A stretch of DNA of 64,000 nt from Nitrospirota bacterium (lineage in GTDB: Bacteria; Nitrospirota; UBA9217), in the NCBI GenBank assembly GCA_035516965.1, contig DATIZR010000061.1:1-64000 (forward strand). Direction: 5' to 3'. Made by a program: the position numbers and the translations under genes. Under the pieces are notes generated by a model. It saw only the letters and a program-made list of their open reading frames with translations, was not told the DNA's origin and ran no database searches. Of this stretch, positions 1 to 8,319 are shown in pieces; positions within the stretch are counted from its first letter, which is position 1; each line of letters starts with the position of its first letter.

Positions 1-1
1 C

Positions 2-898
2 GGCAACTTCCTCTTCAGCATCCACGGATCGATGATCCTCACCGTGATCCCCGGTGCGACCATGAGCACGTCCATGACGTATTCGCAGAACACCTGGGCC
101 CATGTCGTCGGGACCTATGATGACACAACGGGGCTGACCAAGCTCTATAAGGATGGAGCGCTCGTGTCGCAGGCCACGAAATCGGGCGCAGTAGGAGCGG
201 CGTCCCTGACGTCGTTCGACCTCGGCCAGAACGCCTGGCCGGCGGCCTCCTACTGGAACGGCGCGCTCGACGACGTCCGGTACTACGGCCGGACGCTGTC
301 CGCCGCCGAGGTGCAGCAACTGTACGACTACCAGAAGCCGGCGAGCCGCAAGACGTTCGTCACTGCCGCGGTGTTCGACGGGAACCTGATTGCCGCCGAA
401 GGAACGCACAAGGCAACGGGGATCGTTGCCGCCGATGCCCTGTGCCTCAAGGACGCCGACTATCCCGGGACCGGTGTCTACAAAGCGTTCCTGGTGGATG
501 CCGCAAACAGGGTTGCCTCGGTAAGCGCCAATGCCGGCGACGGTCAGATCAGGTGGGTCTTGAGGCCGAACACAACGTATTACCGGAGCGACGGCACAAC
601 GAAGATCATGACCACGAATCCAAAAGGCCTGTTCGCGTTCGGCGCGCTGACCAATGCCTTTGACCCGGCCGCGACCGATACTTATTGGACAGGAATGAAC
701 AGCGATTGGACCACTTATCCGAACACAAACGGCGGTGCGGATAATCAGAATTGTGCCGGGTGGTCGTACAACGCTTCCACGTCTTCACCCTATGGGACCT
801 TCGGAATGGGAAACCAGACGGATGCTCATGCCATCTCTTTTTCATTTAATGCGTTTTGTAGCATCAAACAATACCATCTGGTCTGTATCGAGCAGTAA
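2..898 (+). CDS. LamG-domain / DUF1554 surface protein (5' truncated)
   Basis: The reading frame is open from base 2, so the N-terminus lies outside the window; 298 residues are visible. The first ~110 residues look like the C-terminal half of a LamG (concanavalin A-like) domain: a WAHVVGTYD segment, then GALDDVRYYGRTLS and an LYDYQ end, which is typical of LamG_3 domains. The remainder resembles DUF1554: an opening KTFVTAAVFDGNL, then an ADALC motif, YKAFLVD, and paired late cysteines with a WSY core. Proteins of this architecture are usually secreted or surface-anchored and bind glycans or matrix; the function here is inferred from fold only. It stops with TAA at 896-898 and no terminator is evident. 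Confidence 0.75.
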   Translation, partial: GNFLFSIHGSMILTVIPGATMSTSMTYSQNTWAHVVGTYDDTTGLTKLYKDGALVSQATKSGAVGAASLTSFDLGQNAWPAASYWNGALDDVRYYGRTLSAAEVQQLYDYQKPASRKTFVTAAVFDGNLIAAEGTHKATGIVAADALCLKDADYPGTGVYKAFLVDAANRVASVSANAGDGQIRWVLRPNTTYYRSDGTTKIMTTNPKGLFAFGALTNAFDPAATDTYWTGMNSDWTTYPNTNGGADNQNCAGWSYNASTSSPYGTFGMGNQTDAHAISFSFNAFCSIKQYHLVCIEQ

Positions 899-1074
899 CG
901 GTTGCGACAAGGCGGGGCGGCACCATGCTCGGCGAGCCTATGGATATCCCCGGTGTGGGAAGCCATAGGTGCAGTGGTTCTATCCGTTGGTCACGCTCAT
1001 GCAAGGAGAAAGACTCTACCTTCTTGGTTCCTGGAGGCAGCTTTCGTAAGGTGCCCTGAAAGGAGGTCGCATTC

Positions 1075-1857
1075 ATGACATCGCAGCCCGGATCTGACGT
1101 CGCTGATAAGGCGCTTGAGCCGTTGTTTGCAACAAGCGGGTCTGATGACCTATCGAGCCACGCCTATCGGCAGTTGATCGGCAGTCTGGGCCTTGTATTC
1201 CCCCTTGCCCTCTGGCTCATCGCAGGCCTTCGACCGACCCGGGAACTGGCGCGATGGGATCTGCTCTCTTCGGTCAGCGCCTATTACTACACCGGGTCGG
1301 TGGCGGTCTTCGTTGGGATACTGGTTTCGCTTGGAGTGTTTCTTTTTACCTATCACGGCTATAAAAACGAGTACAGCAAACAGGATCGCCGGGCATCTAT
1401 CATAGCCGGCACGGCCGCTATCCTGGTGGCGTTCTTTCCCACAAAGGCGCCCCTTGACTCGTTAGCGCCTTCCTGGTGGACTCCGGGAACGGGCAAGATA
1501 CACTATATTTCGGCCGTTGTGCTGTTCTGCTCGTTCAGTTTCTTCTCGCTGTTCCTGTTTACGAAGTCGAAGCCTGACTCAGGGGAACCACTTACCAAGG
1601 GCAAACGGGTGCGAAACCGCATCTACATCTGCTGCGGGATTCTTATGGCGGCCTGCATCGTCTGGGCGGGCATAGCCTCTTTCCTCAATGCACCCATCTT
1701 CCTGCCCGAGGCGCTCGCTCTCGAATCGTTTGCCCTGTCCTGGTTGACCAAAGGCCGCGCAGACAGGACCGCGGTCAGCGTAGCCCGGCGGACCTTTTAC
1801 TACGGACGCAATCCAAGACGGCTGGTCGCCGATATCCGGGGCGCGATTCGAAGTTAG
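1075..1857 (+). CDS. Predicted six-helix membrane protein, unknown function
   Basis: 260 residues. A strong ribosome site (AAAGGAGG near 1060) precedes the ATG. About six hydrophobic helices are visible at residues 35-53, 75-95, 106-123, 144-163, 184-205 and 208-226, followed by a basic tail rich in Arg. A conserved-looking SAYYYTGS stretch lies just before helix 2. I do not recognise a named family with confidence. It stands alone between the LamG gene and a repeat-bearing gap; a GGCCGGC/GCCGGCC inverted repeat (1859-1887) follows the stop but lacks a T run. Confidence 0.7.
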   Translation: MTSQPGSDVADKALEPLFATSGSDDLSSHAYRQLIGSLGLVFPLALWLIAGLRPTRELARWDLLSSVSAYYYTGSVAVFVGILVSLGVFLFTYHGYKNEYSKQDRRASIIAGTAAILVAFFPTKAPLDSLAPSWWTPGTGKIHYISAVVLFCSFSFFSLFLFTKSKPDSGEPLTKGKRVRNRIYICCGILMAACIVWAGIASFLNAPIFLPEALALESFALSWLTKGRADRTAVSVARRTFYYGRNPRRLVADIRGAIRS

Positions 1858-1960
1858 CGGCCGGCATGTGCATTGAACGAGCCGGCCACGTTCAGGGAGG
1901 CCCGGATGTTCGCAGAGTGCAACGAAGTTTGGATCAGCTCCATAGCGATAGGGCGTCTCT

Positions 1961-2061
1961 TGTCACCTTTCTTGCGTGCCCAAGCAAGGTGACCCAAATA
2001 AGGGCACCCGGCGACCATTCTTGTCTGTCATGCTCGGTCGTCCTCGGTACATTTCGGAAAC
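1961..2061 (-). repeat. Dispersed intergenic repeat, copy 1
   Basis: In the gene-free stretch 1858-2302. On the minus strand this copy starts with a 22-bp segment (2040-2061) that is identical to 16610-16631 and ends with a GGTGAC-bearing hairpin also found near 16750. It therefore is an inverted, shorter copy of the repeat at 16610-16755. Nothing coding is convincing in the rest of the gap. Confidence 0.7.
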
Positions 2062-2302
2062 AGCCTGCATTCGCGTAAACACTCATAAACGCTGGCCGCT
2101 GGCTCGCCAACCTGCGGGCTCGGACAGTCCGAAATGCTTCACCCTCGGCTTCGGTCACCTGCCGGAAATGATCGCATGGGACTTCTGCAGGTGCAGTGGT
2201 TCTGTTGTACCCCAGGCCCCGCATGTCCCCGGGGCGGCCAAGAGGCCCGGGGGGCACGACGGTTCCAAAGTGTTCTATTTTTATTCTCAAGTTGGAGGTT
2301 CC

Positions 2303-2563
2303 ATGAAAAAAGCTCTTGCTCTCATGACAGCAGCGGCATTCGGATTTACGCTCGGGACGGCGTTCGCAGACGAGGCGACTGTATCGCCGCTCCAGCAGCA
2401 ACCATCCCCGATGGTCGTGGCAACCAGCAAGGAAGAAGTGAAACAAATGGAAAAGAAGGAAAAGAAGCGCGAAAAGAAGGAAAAGAAGAGGGAGAAAAAG
2501 GAGAAAAAAAGGGAAAAAGAGCAGAAACTGAAGATCAAGGAGAAAAAATTGGAGGCAAAGTAG
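2303..2563 (+). CDS. Small secreted Lys/Glu-rich protein
   Basis: 86 residues. The start is the ATG after GTTGGAGGTTCC, a good ribosome site. A classical signal peptide (MKK, hydrophobic core, cleavage after TAFA near residue 22) exports it. The mature N-terminus is a short neutral linker; the last ~40 residues consist almost only of Lys, Glu and Arg in repeating EKK/REK units, which should form a charged single alpha helix or coiled coil. The underlying DNA is a purine-rich repeat (2440-2560). No family is recognised. It lies 19 bases ahead of the threonine ammonia-lyase gene, so the two may share a transcript. Confidence 0.75.
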   Translation: MKKALALMTAAAFGFTLGTAFADEATVSPLQQQPSPMVVATSKEEVKQMEKKEKKREKKEKKREKKEKKREKEQKLKIKEKKLEAK

Positions 2564-2582
2564 AGACGCTCCGTGTGAACCT

Positions 2583-3767
2583 ATGATCTCCCTTTCGGAC
2601 ATCCAGACAGCGCGCGAGCGCATTGCTCCCTTCATCCACCGCACGCCGCTCATCCTTTCCAATTCGCTGAGCAGGCTCACGGGCGCCGAGGTCTACCTGA
2701 AGCTCGAGAATTTGCAGAAGACCGGCTCCTTCAAGGTGCGGGGAGCGTTCAACAAGCTCCTTTCCGTCGCGGAGCCGCGCGTCATCGCGGCGTCCATGGG
2801 GAACCACGCCCAGGCCGTGGCGTTCGCCGCGGGGAAGCTGGGGAAGAGCAGTGTGATCGTGATGCCCGAGACGGCGTCCCTGGTGAAGCAGGAGGCGACG
2901 AGGGGATACGGCGCCGAGGTGGTGCTCCACGGCGAGCGGTTCAGCGACGCATTGGAGTACGCCCTTACGCGGAAGGACGCGCTCTTCATCCATCCCTTTG
3001 ACGATGACAGCGTGATCGCGGGCCAGGGTACCGCAAGCCTCGAGATCGCCGGGGACCTCCGGGACATCGACGCGGTCCTCGTTCCCGCGGGAGGCGGCGG
3101 GCTCCTTGCCGGGACCGCCGCGGCGATCAAGGCGCTCTCGCCCCGCACCGAGGTGATCGGGGTCCAGGCCGCGCAAGCGGCCTCGGCCTGCATCTCCTTC
3201 AGCGAGCACAGGGTCTGCGAGCGCGTGCCGGGGCCGACCATCGCCGACGGCATTGCCGTGGGCAGGGTGGGGGTCCGCACGCTGGAATACATGACAAAGT
3301 TCGTGGACGGCATGCTGAGCGTTGAGGAGGACGCCATTGCGCGCGCCATCCTGCTCTTTCTGGAGCGGAAGAAACTGGTGGTCGAGGGCGCCGGGGCCGT
3401 GCCTCTGGCGGCGCTGCTCACGAACGCCGGCCAATTCCGCGGCAGACGGGTGGTCCTCCTGGTGAGCGGCGGGAACATCGATTTCACGCTCGTGGACCGG
3501 ATCATCCTGAAAGGCCTCGTGACATCCGGCCGCATCGGCGTGTTCTCGGTGGTCATCGACGACGTGGCCGGCAGCCTCCACGCGGTCACCGGCGTCATCG
3601 GAGAGCAGAAGGCGAACATCCTCGACGTGGACCACGCCCGGCTCGGCAGCGACGTGCCCATCGGCCGGACGAAGGTGGTCTTCACCGTGGAGGTGCGCGG
3701 GAAGGAGCATCTTGCCGAGGTGTTCGATGCGCTCCGGGAGAAGGGCTACGAGGCCGGAGCGGCATGA
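2583..3767 (+). CDS. ilvA: Threonine ammonia-lyase, PLP-dependent, with ACT domain
   Basis: 394 residues, the length of the medium-form (TIGR01127-like) enzymes that convert threonine to 2-oxobutanoate and ammonia, the first step of isoleucine synthesis or a catabolic route. The PLP lysine is K51 in TGSFKVRGA, the phosphate-binding glycine loop is PAGGGGLLAG near residue 170, and a Ser-rich VSGGNID segment lies near 300. Residues ~320-394 form an ACT-like regulatory domain (RIGVFSVVIDDVAG...), suggesting amino-acid feedback. The next gene follows after 22 bases. The biosynthetic or catabolic role (ilvA or tdcB type) cannot be decided from context. Confidence 0.9.
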   Translation: MISLSDIQTARERIAPFIHRTPLILSNSLSRLTGAEVYLKLENLQKTGSFKVRGAFNKLLSVAEPRVIAASMGNHAQAVAFAAGKLGKSSVIVMPETASLVKQEATRGYGAEVVLHGERFSDALEYALTRKDALFIHPFDDDSVIAGQGTASLEIAGDLRDIDAVLVPAGGGGLLAGTAAAIKALSPRTEVIGVQAAQAASACISFSEHRVCERVPGPTIADGIAVGRVGVRTLEYMTKFVDGMLSVEEDAIARAILLFLERKKLVVEGAGAVPLAALLTNAGQFRGRRVVLLVSGGNIDFTLVDRIILKGLVTSGRIGVFSVVIDDVAGSLHAVTGVIGEQKANILDVDHARLGSDVPIGRTKVVFTVEVRGKEHLAEVFDALREKGYEAGAA

Positions 3768-3789
3768 GGCGGTCTTGAAAGGAAACGCC

Positions 3790-4506
3790 ATGCTGAAAAA
3801 CAGCAAGGTCATCGTCATAGGGGGAAGCTCGGGCATGGGCCTGGCGACCGCAAAGCTTCTCGCCGCGGAAGGAGCGCAGGTCATTATCGCGTCGCGCTCG
3901 CGTGAGAAGCTCGACGAGGCCCTCCAGGTGATCGGTGACAATGCAGAGGCCCGGCAGCTGGATTTTTCGAAAGAAGATGCCGTGCAGGAGTTCTTCAGCC
4001 TGCTGGGCACTTTCGACCACCTGGTGCTCATGGGTGCGGGACTGCCCGCCTGGGGCAAGCTGTCGGATATTCAATCGCCCGTTCTCGAGAGCGCGTTCAA
4101 GACGAAGTTCTGGGGATATTTTCTGTGCGCCAAACATGGAGCGCCGCTCATCCGCAAGGGAGGGTCGATCCTCTTCACCATCGGCGGGGCTGCCCGCTCG
4201 GCAATTCCGGGAACCGCGGGGGTTGCGGCCGTGAATGGAGCGATCATGTGCATGGCCATGACCCTGGCAAAGGAGCTTGCGCCGGTCCGTGTGAATATCC
4301 TCTCTCCCGGCCTGGTGGACACCCCGGCGTACAACTGGATGTCCGCCGAAGAGAAGAAGACGTTCTTCAAGCAGATGGGAGGTAATCTCCCTGTGGGCCG
4401 GGTGGGTAAACCGGACGAGCTCGCACAAGCCGCGCTGTACCTGCTCTCCAACGGCTTTACCACGGGCGCCATCCTGGACGTGGACGGAGGCGGCCGGCTC
4501 CACTGA
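3790..4506 (+). CDS. SDR-fold protein lacking the catalytic Ser-Tyr-Lys
   Basis: 238 residues. The ATG at 3790 follows GAAAGGAAACGCC; the open frame extends upstream into ilvA but that part has no family similarity. The N-terminus carries an NAD(P)-binding GGSSGMG glycine motif (residues 11-17) and a strand-helix Rossmann pattern, and the C-terminus has the usual SPGLVDTP and DVDGGGRL segments. Where classical short-chain dehydrogenases have Ser and YxxxK, this protein reads FTIGGAA and GVAAVNGA, so Ser, Tyr and Lys all appear missing. It may be a divergent enzyme or a binding/regulatory SDR. It follows ilvA by 22 bases on the same strand. Confidence 0.85.
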   Translation: MLKNSKVIVIGGSSGMGLATAKLLAAEGAQVIIASRSREKLDEALQVIGDNAEARQLDFSKEDAVQEFFSLLGTFDHLVLMGAGLPAWGKLSDIQSPVLESAFKTKFWGYFLCAKHGAPLIRKGGSILFTIGGAARSAIPGTAGVAAVNGAIMCMAMTLAKELAPVRVNILSPGLVDTPAYNWMSAEEKKTFFKQMGGNLPVGRVGKPDELAQAALYLLSNGFTTGAILDVDGGGRLH

Positions 4507-4636
4507 ACGAAGAGGACTAACTATCGCGCGGGCCGGCGTCTCATCAGGTTCTCGTCGGGTTTTGTCAGCTTCACCGTTCCGGCCTTGTTTGGTAGTGTCA
4601 AAAGTTTCATGAAAATGAAGGAGTGAAAATGCAACC

Positions 4637-4697
4637 ACACCCTGCACTCGCGGTTCCACTCGTAGTCGCTGGGCGCAGGCAGAGCGCACTGAGGAAA
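4637..4697 (+). repeat. Dispersed intergenic repeat, partial copy 3
   Basis: Within the gene-free stretch 4507-4887. The segment beginning ACACCCTGCACTCGC and continuing through GCTGGGCGCAGGC matches, with scattered differences, 16630-16700 of the repeat at 16610-16755. The rest of the gap holds low-complexity CTCTGCG...CTCTGTGGTT-type sequence; no gene is visible. Confidence 0.5.
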
Positions 4698-4887
4698 AAG
4701 GGGAAGAAACAATCTCTGTGTTCTTAAGTAATTTTGAAAAAACTCAAGATAAATAGCTGAGGAACCCGAAAGAGGACGCAGAGGGGAGGTGAAGAAATAC
4801 TCCCGAACTTACTCAGATCAAATGCATTTCTCTGCGTGCTCTGTGGTTAAAGTTTGACATAACGCCTCGTTTAAGAAGGAGGTCAAT

Positions 4888-5664
4888 ATGAGAAAGGTCC
4901 AGACACTTGTACTCATTGCAGGTCTTTTGGTCTCGCTCGCGGCGAGCGCAGGAAATAAACAGGCTCCCAAGGTGATGCATAAGATCCGGCCGTTATCGCA
5001 AGACCTGGAAATTCAGCTGGCTCTCAGTGCGCTGCCGCCGCACCTCAGGGACAATGCAACAGTATATATCTTGAACCCTGATAAGGGCTTCGAAGTCGCC
5101 CGCGCGGGTACGAATGGGTTCCATGCCTTTGTTGCCCGGACCGGCGATGACACGTTCAGGGGGTCCTGGCCCTTGACGGAATACCGGGATGATATTCTCT
5201 ACCCGGTCTCCTTTGACGCAGCGGGCGCCAAGGCGCAGATGCGGGTCTTCTTTGACGCGGCAGAGATGCAGGCCAAGGGCACTCCTCCCAACGAACTGAA
5301 GAAGATCATCCAGGACCGTTACAAAGCAGGATACTATAAAGCCCCGGAACGGGCAGGCATCTCCTACATGCTGTCTCCCGTGCTCCGAACGTACGCAAAC
5401 CCGGACGAAAACGACAGCGTTATCACCCTGAACATTCCCCACGTCATGTACTACGCCCCGGATGTTTCCCAGGAAGACATCGGCGGCGCGAAACCCGGCG
5501 GCATGTATCCTTTTGTCATCATGCCCGGCCCCCATGGATACATGATCCAGCTTCTCGGCCAGACGGAAAGAGCGGCAATTAATAAAGAGTACGAAAAGAT
5601 GCTTGCAAGGCTCTGCAAGATCAAAAAAGTCTGGTGCTTGCCAAAAGAGCAGGGTCTCTATTGA
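4888..5664 (+). CDS. Secreted protein of unknown function
   Basis: 258 residues. AAGAAGGAGGTCAAT gives an excellent ribosome site for this ATG. A signal peptide (MRK, hydrophobic stretch, cleavage after AASA near residue 22) indicates export to the periplasm or beyond. The mature part is soluble and mixed alpha/beta, with a DNATVYILNPDKGFEVA segment early and two cysteines (CKIKKVWC) near the C-terminus that could form a disulfide. I recognise no domain. The gene is a single unit with a long upstream gap. Confidence 0.75.
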   Translation: MRKVQTLVLIAGLLVSLAASAGNKQAPKVMHKIRPLSQDLEIQLALSALPPHLRDNATVYILNPDKGFEVARAGTNGFHAFVARTGDDTFRGSWPLTEYRDDILYPVSFDAAGAKAQMRVFFDAAEMQAKGTPPNELKKIIQDRYKAGYYKAPERAGISYMLSPVLRTYANPDENDSVITLNIPHVMYYAPDVSQEDIGGAKPGGMYPFVIMPGPHGYMIQLLGQTERAAINKEYEKMLARLCKIKKVWCLPKEQGLY

Positions 5665-5734
5665 CGCAAGCGGTGCTGTACAAGTCGGAAACCGAGAGGG
5701 GTGCAGCGGACACGCTCCTCAAAGGAAGCAGTTC

Positions 5735-5985
5735 GGCGGCGCGTTACCCGTGCAGCCTGACAAACACTCTAACTCGTTCGCAGAAAGGGGTCTTTCCATG
5801 CAACTGAACAAGAATCTCGGCATGCTCTTGACAGGTATCTGGCTCATCTTGACGGGGCTGATACCGCTGCTGCAGCTAAGTTTTTCGGGAATCGGTACGC
5901 TGATGGCCCTCCTCGCAATCGTCGCGGGCGTTTTGATCGCAATTGGGCGATAGGCGGGGGGGATAGAACATTCTTTCCAGCGTAC
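5735..5985 (+). repeat. 251-bp direct repeat, copy 1
   Basis: More than 90% identical by eye to 7002-7253. The repeat starts GGCGGCGCGTTACCCG and ends CATTCTTTCCAGCGTAC, covering the leader, the 51-codon gene at 5798 and its 3' flank. The two copies flank the hydroxylase-like gene; copy 1 ends 7 bases from that gene's stop codon. Confidence 0.9.
5798..5953 (+). CDS. 51-residue hydrophobic membrane peptide, copy 1
   Basis: The ATG follows CAGAAAGGGGTCTTTCC. The product begins MQLNKNLGMLL, has two short membrane-spanning stretches separated by an LSFSGIG turn, and ends with a single Arg. Tiny two-helix membrane proteins of this layout are common in aquatic and soil bacteria, but no function is known to me. 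A paralogue with about ten substitutions, mostly conservative, is encoded at 7064-7219. The coding sequence is conserved, with mostly tolerated changes, which supports it being a real gene. Confidence 0.7.
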   Translation: MQLNKNLGMLLTGIWLILTGLIPLLQLSFSGIGTLMALLAIVAGVLIAIGR

Positions 5986-5991
5986 CGCCGG

Positions 5992-6738
5992 CTAGACGCC
6001 GATGAGCATGCGTACCAGGTGCTTGCCCGTGGGGACCTTGAAGATGTCGAAGTCCTTCCCCGTCGCACCCGGGCCGACATAGGTGCCGAACATCCTGTCC
6101 CAGACGGTGAGGACAAAACCGAGGTTCTTGTTGGTCAGCCCCTTCGCCCCATGATGGATCCGGTGATAGTTCGGCGTGATAAGGACCTTTTCCAGGGGCC
6201 CGAGGTCCACCCAGAGGTTCGCGTGGATCCAGATGTTGACCACGACGCCGAAGGAGAACGCCGCGCCCGCTTCAGCGATTGACAGGTGAAGAAGAAAATA
6301 GATGATCACGATCTGGGGAACGGCGAAGAGGAAGAGGTGCGTTAAGCTCGTCCGCGCGCCGGAGAGCCACCAGATCTCCCCGATGGAATGGTGGAAGGAA
6401 TGGGTGCGCCACAGGAACGGCGTGTGCATGGCCCGATGGACCCAGTAGAGACCGCAGTCGCCCAGGACGATCGCGAGCAGTATCTTTGCGGGGCCCGGGA
6501 GGCTCCGGAGGCGGTCCATCGACAGCACGGCATCCAGGTCGAGCGCGTTGCATCCGGCCAGGACCAGCCGCTTCGACAGCTCCCCCGCCACAATGACTAC
6601 GAGGATCGCCGCGACATTGAGCCCGATCTCGCTGCGCCGGTGCACGGAAAAGCCCGGCCGGCGCCGCTCCAGAAGATCGACGATGAACACGACAAGCACG
6701 AGGGTGGCGGCCTGGTAGAGTTGCTCCGGTTGGATCAT
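5992..6738 (-). CDS. Sterol desaturase / fatty acid hydroxylase family protein
   Basis: 248 residues, integral membrane di-iron hydroxylase fold. The family's histidine clusters are clear: HRAMH, HSFHH and HRIHH, with IHANLW between; these bind the two irons in the cytosolic face of the membrane. Several hydrophobic helices (residues 5-22, 36-58, 75-95, 135-165) flank them. The likely reaction is O2-dependent hydroxylation or desaturation of a lipid, substrate unknown. GGAGAAGAAGAGAGCC precedes the ATG. It is the only minus-strand gene in this region and is bracketed by direct repeats of 251 bp, which suggests it could have been inserted or could be lost as a unit. Confidence 0.88.
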   Translation of the reverse strand: MIQPEQLYQAATLVLVVFIVDLLERRRPGFSVHRRSEIGLNVAAILVVIVAGELSKRLVLAGCNALDLDAVLSMDRLRSLPGPAKILLAIVLGDCGLYWVHRAMHTPFLWRTHSFHHSIGEIWWLSGARTSLTHLFLFAVPQIVIIYFLLHLSIAEAGAAFSFGVVVNIWIHANLWVDLGPLEKVLITPNYHRIHHGAKGLTNKNLGFVLTVWDRMFGTYVGPGATGKDFDIFKVPTGKHLVRMLIGV

Positions 6739-7001
6739 GGCTCTCTTCTTCTCCCCGGAGACAACCCGGGACCGTGGGGGTCAAACTTGACTAGTTGTAG
6801 AAACAACGTTATATATGGTTAGAGTCTGGGATGAGATTATCCCATTAAAGCATAGAGAAAATCATCTTCAAGACTACTTAAAATAGCTATGAAGGGTAAA
6901 TGATATCAGACTTCGGGCGTTCCGGCAAGCACGCACAGAGATTCACGGTTCCAAAGAGTATCGGTTGTTGGCCTGGATATCGCCAAGGGATGAAGCAAGG
7001 G

Positions 7002-7253
7002 GGCGGCGCGTTACCCGTGCAGCCTGACAAACACTCTAACTCGTTCGCAGAAAGGGGTCTTCCATGCAACTGAACAAGAATCTCGGCATGCTCTTGGCAG
7101 GTATCTGGCTCATCTTGACGGGGCTGATACCGCTGCTGCGTCTCAGTTTTTCGGGACTCGGTACGCTGATGGCCGTCCTCGCAATCGTTGCGGGCGCTTT
7201 GTTCGTAATGGGGCGATAGGCCGGAAGGGGATAGAGCATTCTTTCCAGCGTAC
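7002..7253 (+). repeat. 251-bp direct repeat, copy 2
   Basis: Second copy of the segment at 5735-5985, same orientation, one base longer overall. Identity is nearly complete over the first ~110 bases, including the untranslated leader, and drops to scattered substitutions in the coding part. Confidence 0.9.
7064..7219 (+). CDS. 51-residue hydrophobic membrane peptide, copy 2
   Basis: Paralogue of 5798-5953 with the same length, start context (CAGAAAGGGGTCTTCC) and MQLNKNLGMLL opening; it differs mainly in the second helix and the last five residues (ALFVMGR). The stop TAG is at 7217-7219. Two predicted transmembrane stretches; function unknown. The gap that follows (7220-7537) has no other gene. 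Confidence 0.68.
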   Translation: MQLNKNLGMLLAGIWLILTGLIPLLRLSFSGLGTLMAVLAIVAGALFVMGR

Positions 7254-7457
7254 AGTAGACGAAGCCCTCACCATCTTGTGATCGGATGAGGCTGAAGGCA
7301 TAACGTTGTGGCTCAGATTGCACAACCATTGAAGTGTCATAGAAACGCAACGTAGGTAACAACGTCCCCAAGTCGTTGTGAAGGAGCAAGGTCGCTATTG
7401 AAGCAATCGGTGCTATAGACGTCGCTGTACACTATTTCAGGAACTATGGAGGGTCGG

Positions 7458-7492
7458 ATCTTTATTATTACATCGATGTTGACAATAAAGAT
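7458..7492. repeat. Inverted repeat upstream of the nuclease-like gene
   Basis: ATCTTTATT (7458-7466) is exactly complementary to AATAAAGAT (7484-7492) across a 17-base loop, 46 bases before the next gene's start. It could be an operator-type palindrome or the hairpin of a terminator for the preceding peptide gene. Confidence 0.4.
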
Positions 7493-7537
7493 TTGACCCC
7501 CTGAGCCCTTCGTTGGAAAAGAATAAGGAAGTTAAAG

Positions 7538-8029
7538 ATGATGACGTCTAGACAATGTGAAATTGCGGCGGAGTCGTATGCGGCTTGTCTTCTTGCACAA
7601 GCAGGTTACGACGTGCTGGTGCAGTACGGCGCCAATCAGCCACATTACGACCTTGTGGCCAACAAAGACAAGAGGTTCTTGCCAATATCAGTCAAAGGCA
7701 GTCAAGATGGCGGTTGGATGTTATCCGTCCGCTACAAGAAAGAAAATTCCAGTTACCATGACGCAATAGACACGTGGCTTGCCTCGCAACGAGATGACAC
7801 TATTTTCCTATTCATTCAGTTTCTGTATGTCCCTATCGGTGCCGCACCACGAGCATATATCGCACGACCGACTGAAATTGCAGCCCATCTCAAGACTCAA
7901 TGTCATGGGCGTGGCCATGGTGCGCTGCAGGAAGACTATCGGCGAGATCATCCTAATTCAAAATATGACCATAAAATACCGGCGGAGTGGGCATTCAATC
8001 AGGAACGGATAGATAAAATCCAGCCTTAA
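7538..8029 (+). CDS. PD-(D/E)XK nuclease-like orphan protein
   Basis: 163 residues. Start chosen at the first of two adjacent ATG codons, after AAGGAAG. The first 80 residues fit the minimal restriction-endonuclease-like fold: an N-terminal helix with EIAAESYAACLLAQAGYDVL, the Asp strand YDLVANKDKRF, then PISVKGS, where the metal-binding Glu/Gln of [EQ]xK is replaced by Ser. The C-terminal half is unassigned. There is no methyltransferase or other restriction partner nearby, and the DNA is less GC-rich than the neighbours, both suggesting acquisition. It may be a small DNA-binding or nuclease protein; activity is uncertain because of the Ser substitution. Confidence 0.6.
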   Translation: MMTSRQCEIAAESYAACLLAQAGYDVLVQYGANQPHYDLVANKDKRFLPISVKGSQDGGWMLSVRYKKENSSYHDAIDTWLASQRDDTIFLFIQFLYVPIGAAPRAYIARPTEIAAHLKTQCHGRGHGALQEDYRRDHPNSKYDHKIPAEWAFNQERIDKIQP

Positions 8030-8319
8030 CCACACCATCTGAGTCGCTGCGGACCGCATTCCGCACGAGCAGCAGACCTAGGCGGACGGATCGGGCGAGT
8101 TCTCCGCTCCGCCGAGAGGGTGTGTGGTCTATCTATGTGCCGCACGAGTAAAGAATGTCGCGGGATTGAGGATTGGCGGGAGAATCTCAATATTTAAGTC
8201 TGGCCATGGGGGCTCGTATCCGATTCGACTAAATGAAATAACTACAGAATCAGGTCTGACTTCGAACGCTCCTTATAAAATATTCTCGTATGGCCCTGTA
8301 TCAAGGCGGAAAAATCAGC

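Noticed and set aside
899-1074. Cyclic-di-GMP riboswitch before the six-helix membrane protein
   Set aside because: There is a CCTATGG/CCATAGG hairpin and a GC-rich loop, but the conserved GEMM bases and tetraloop receptor are not present.
2535-4058. 507-codon frame antisense to ilvA and the SDR gene
   Set aside because: Overlaps two clear genes, with no domain and no ribosome site.
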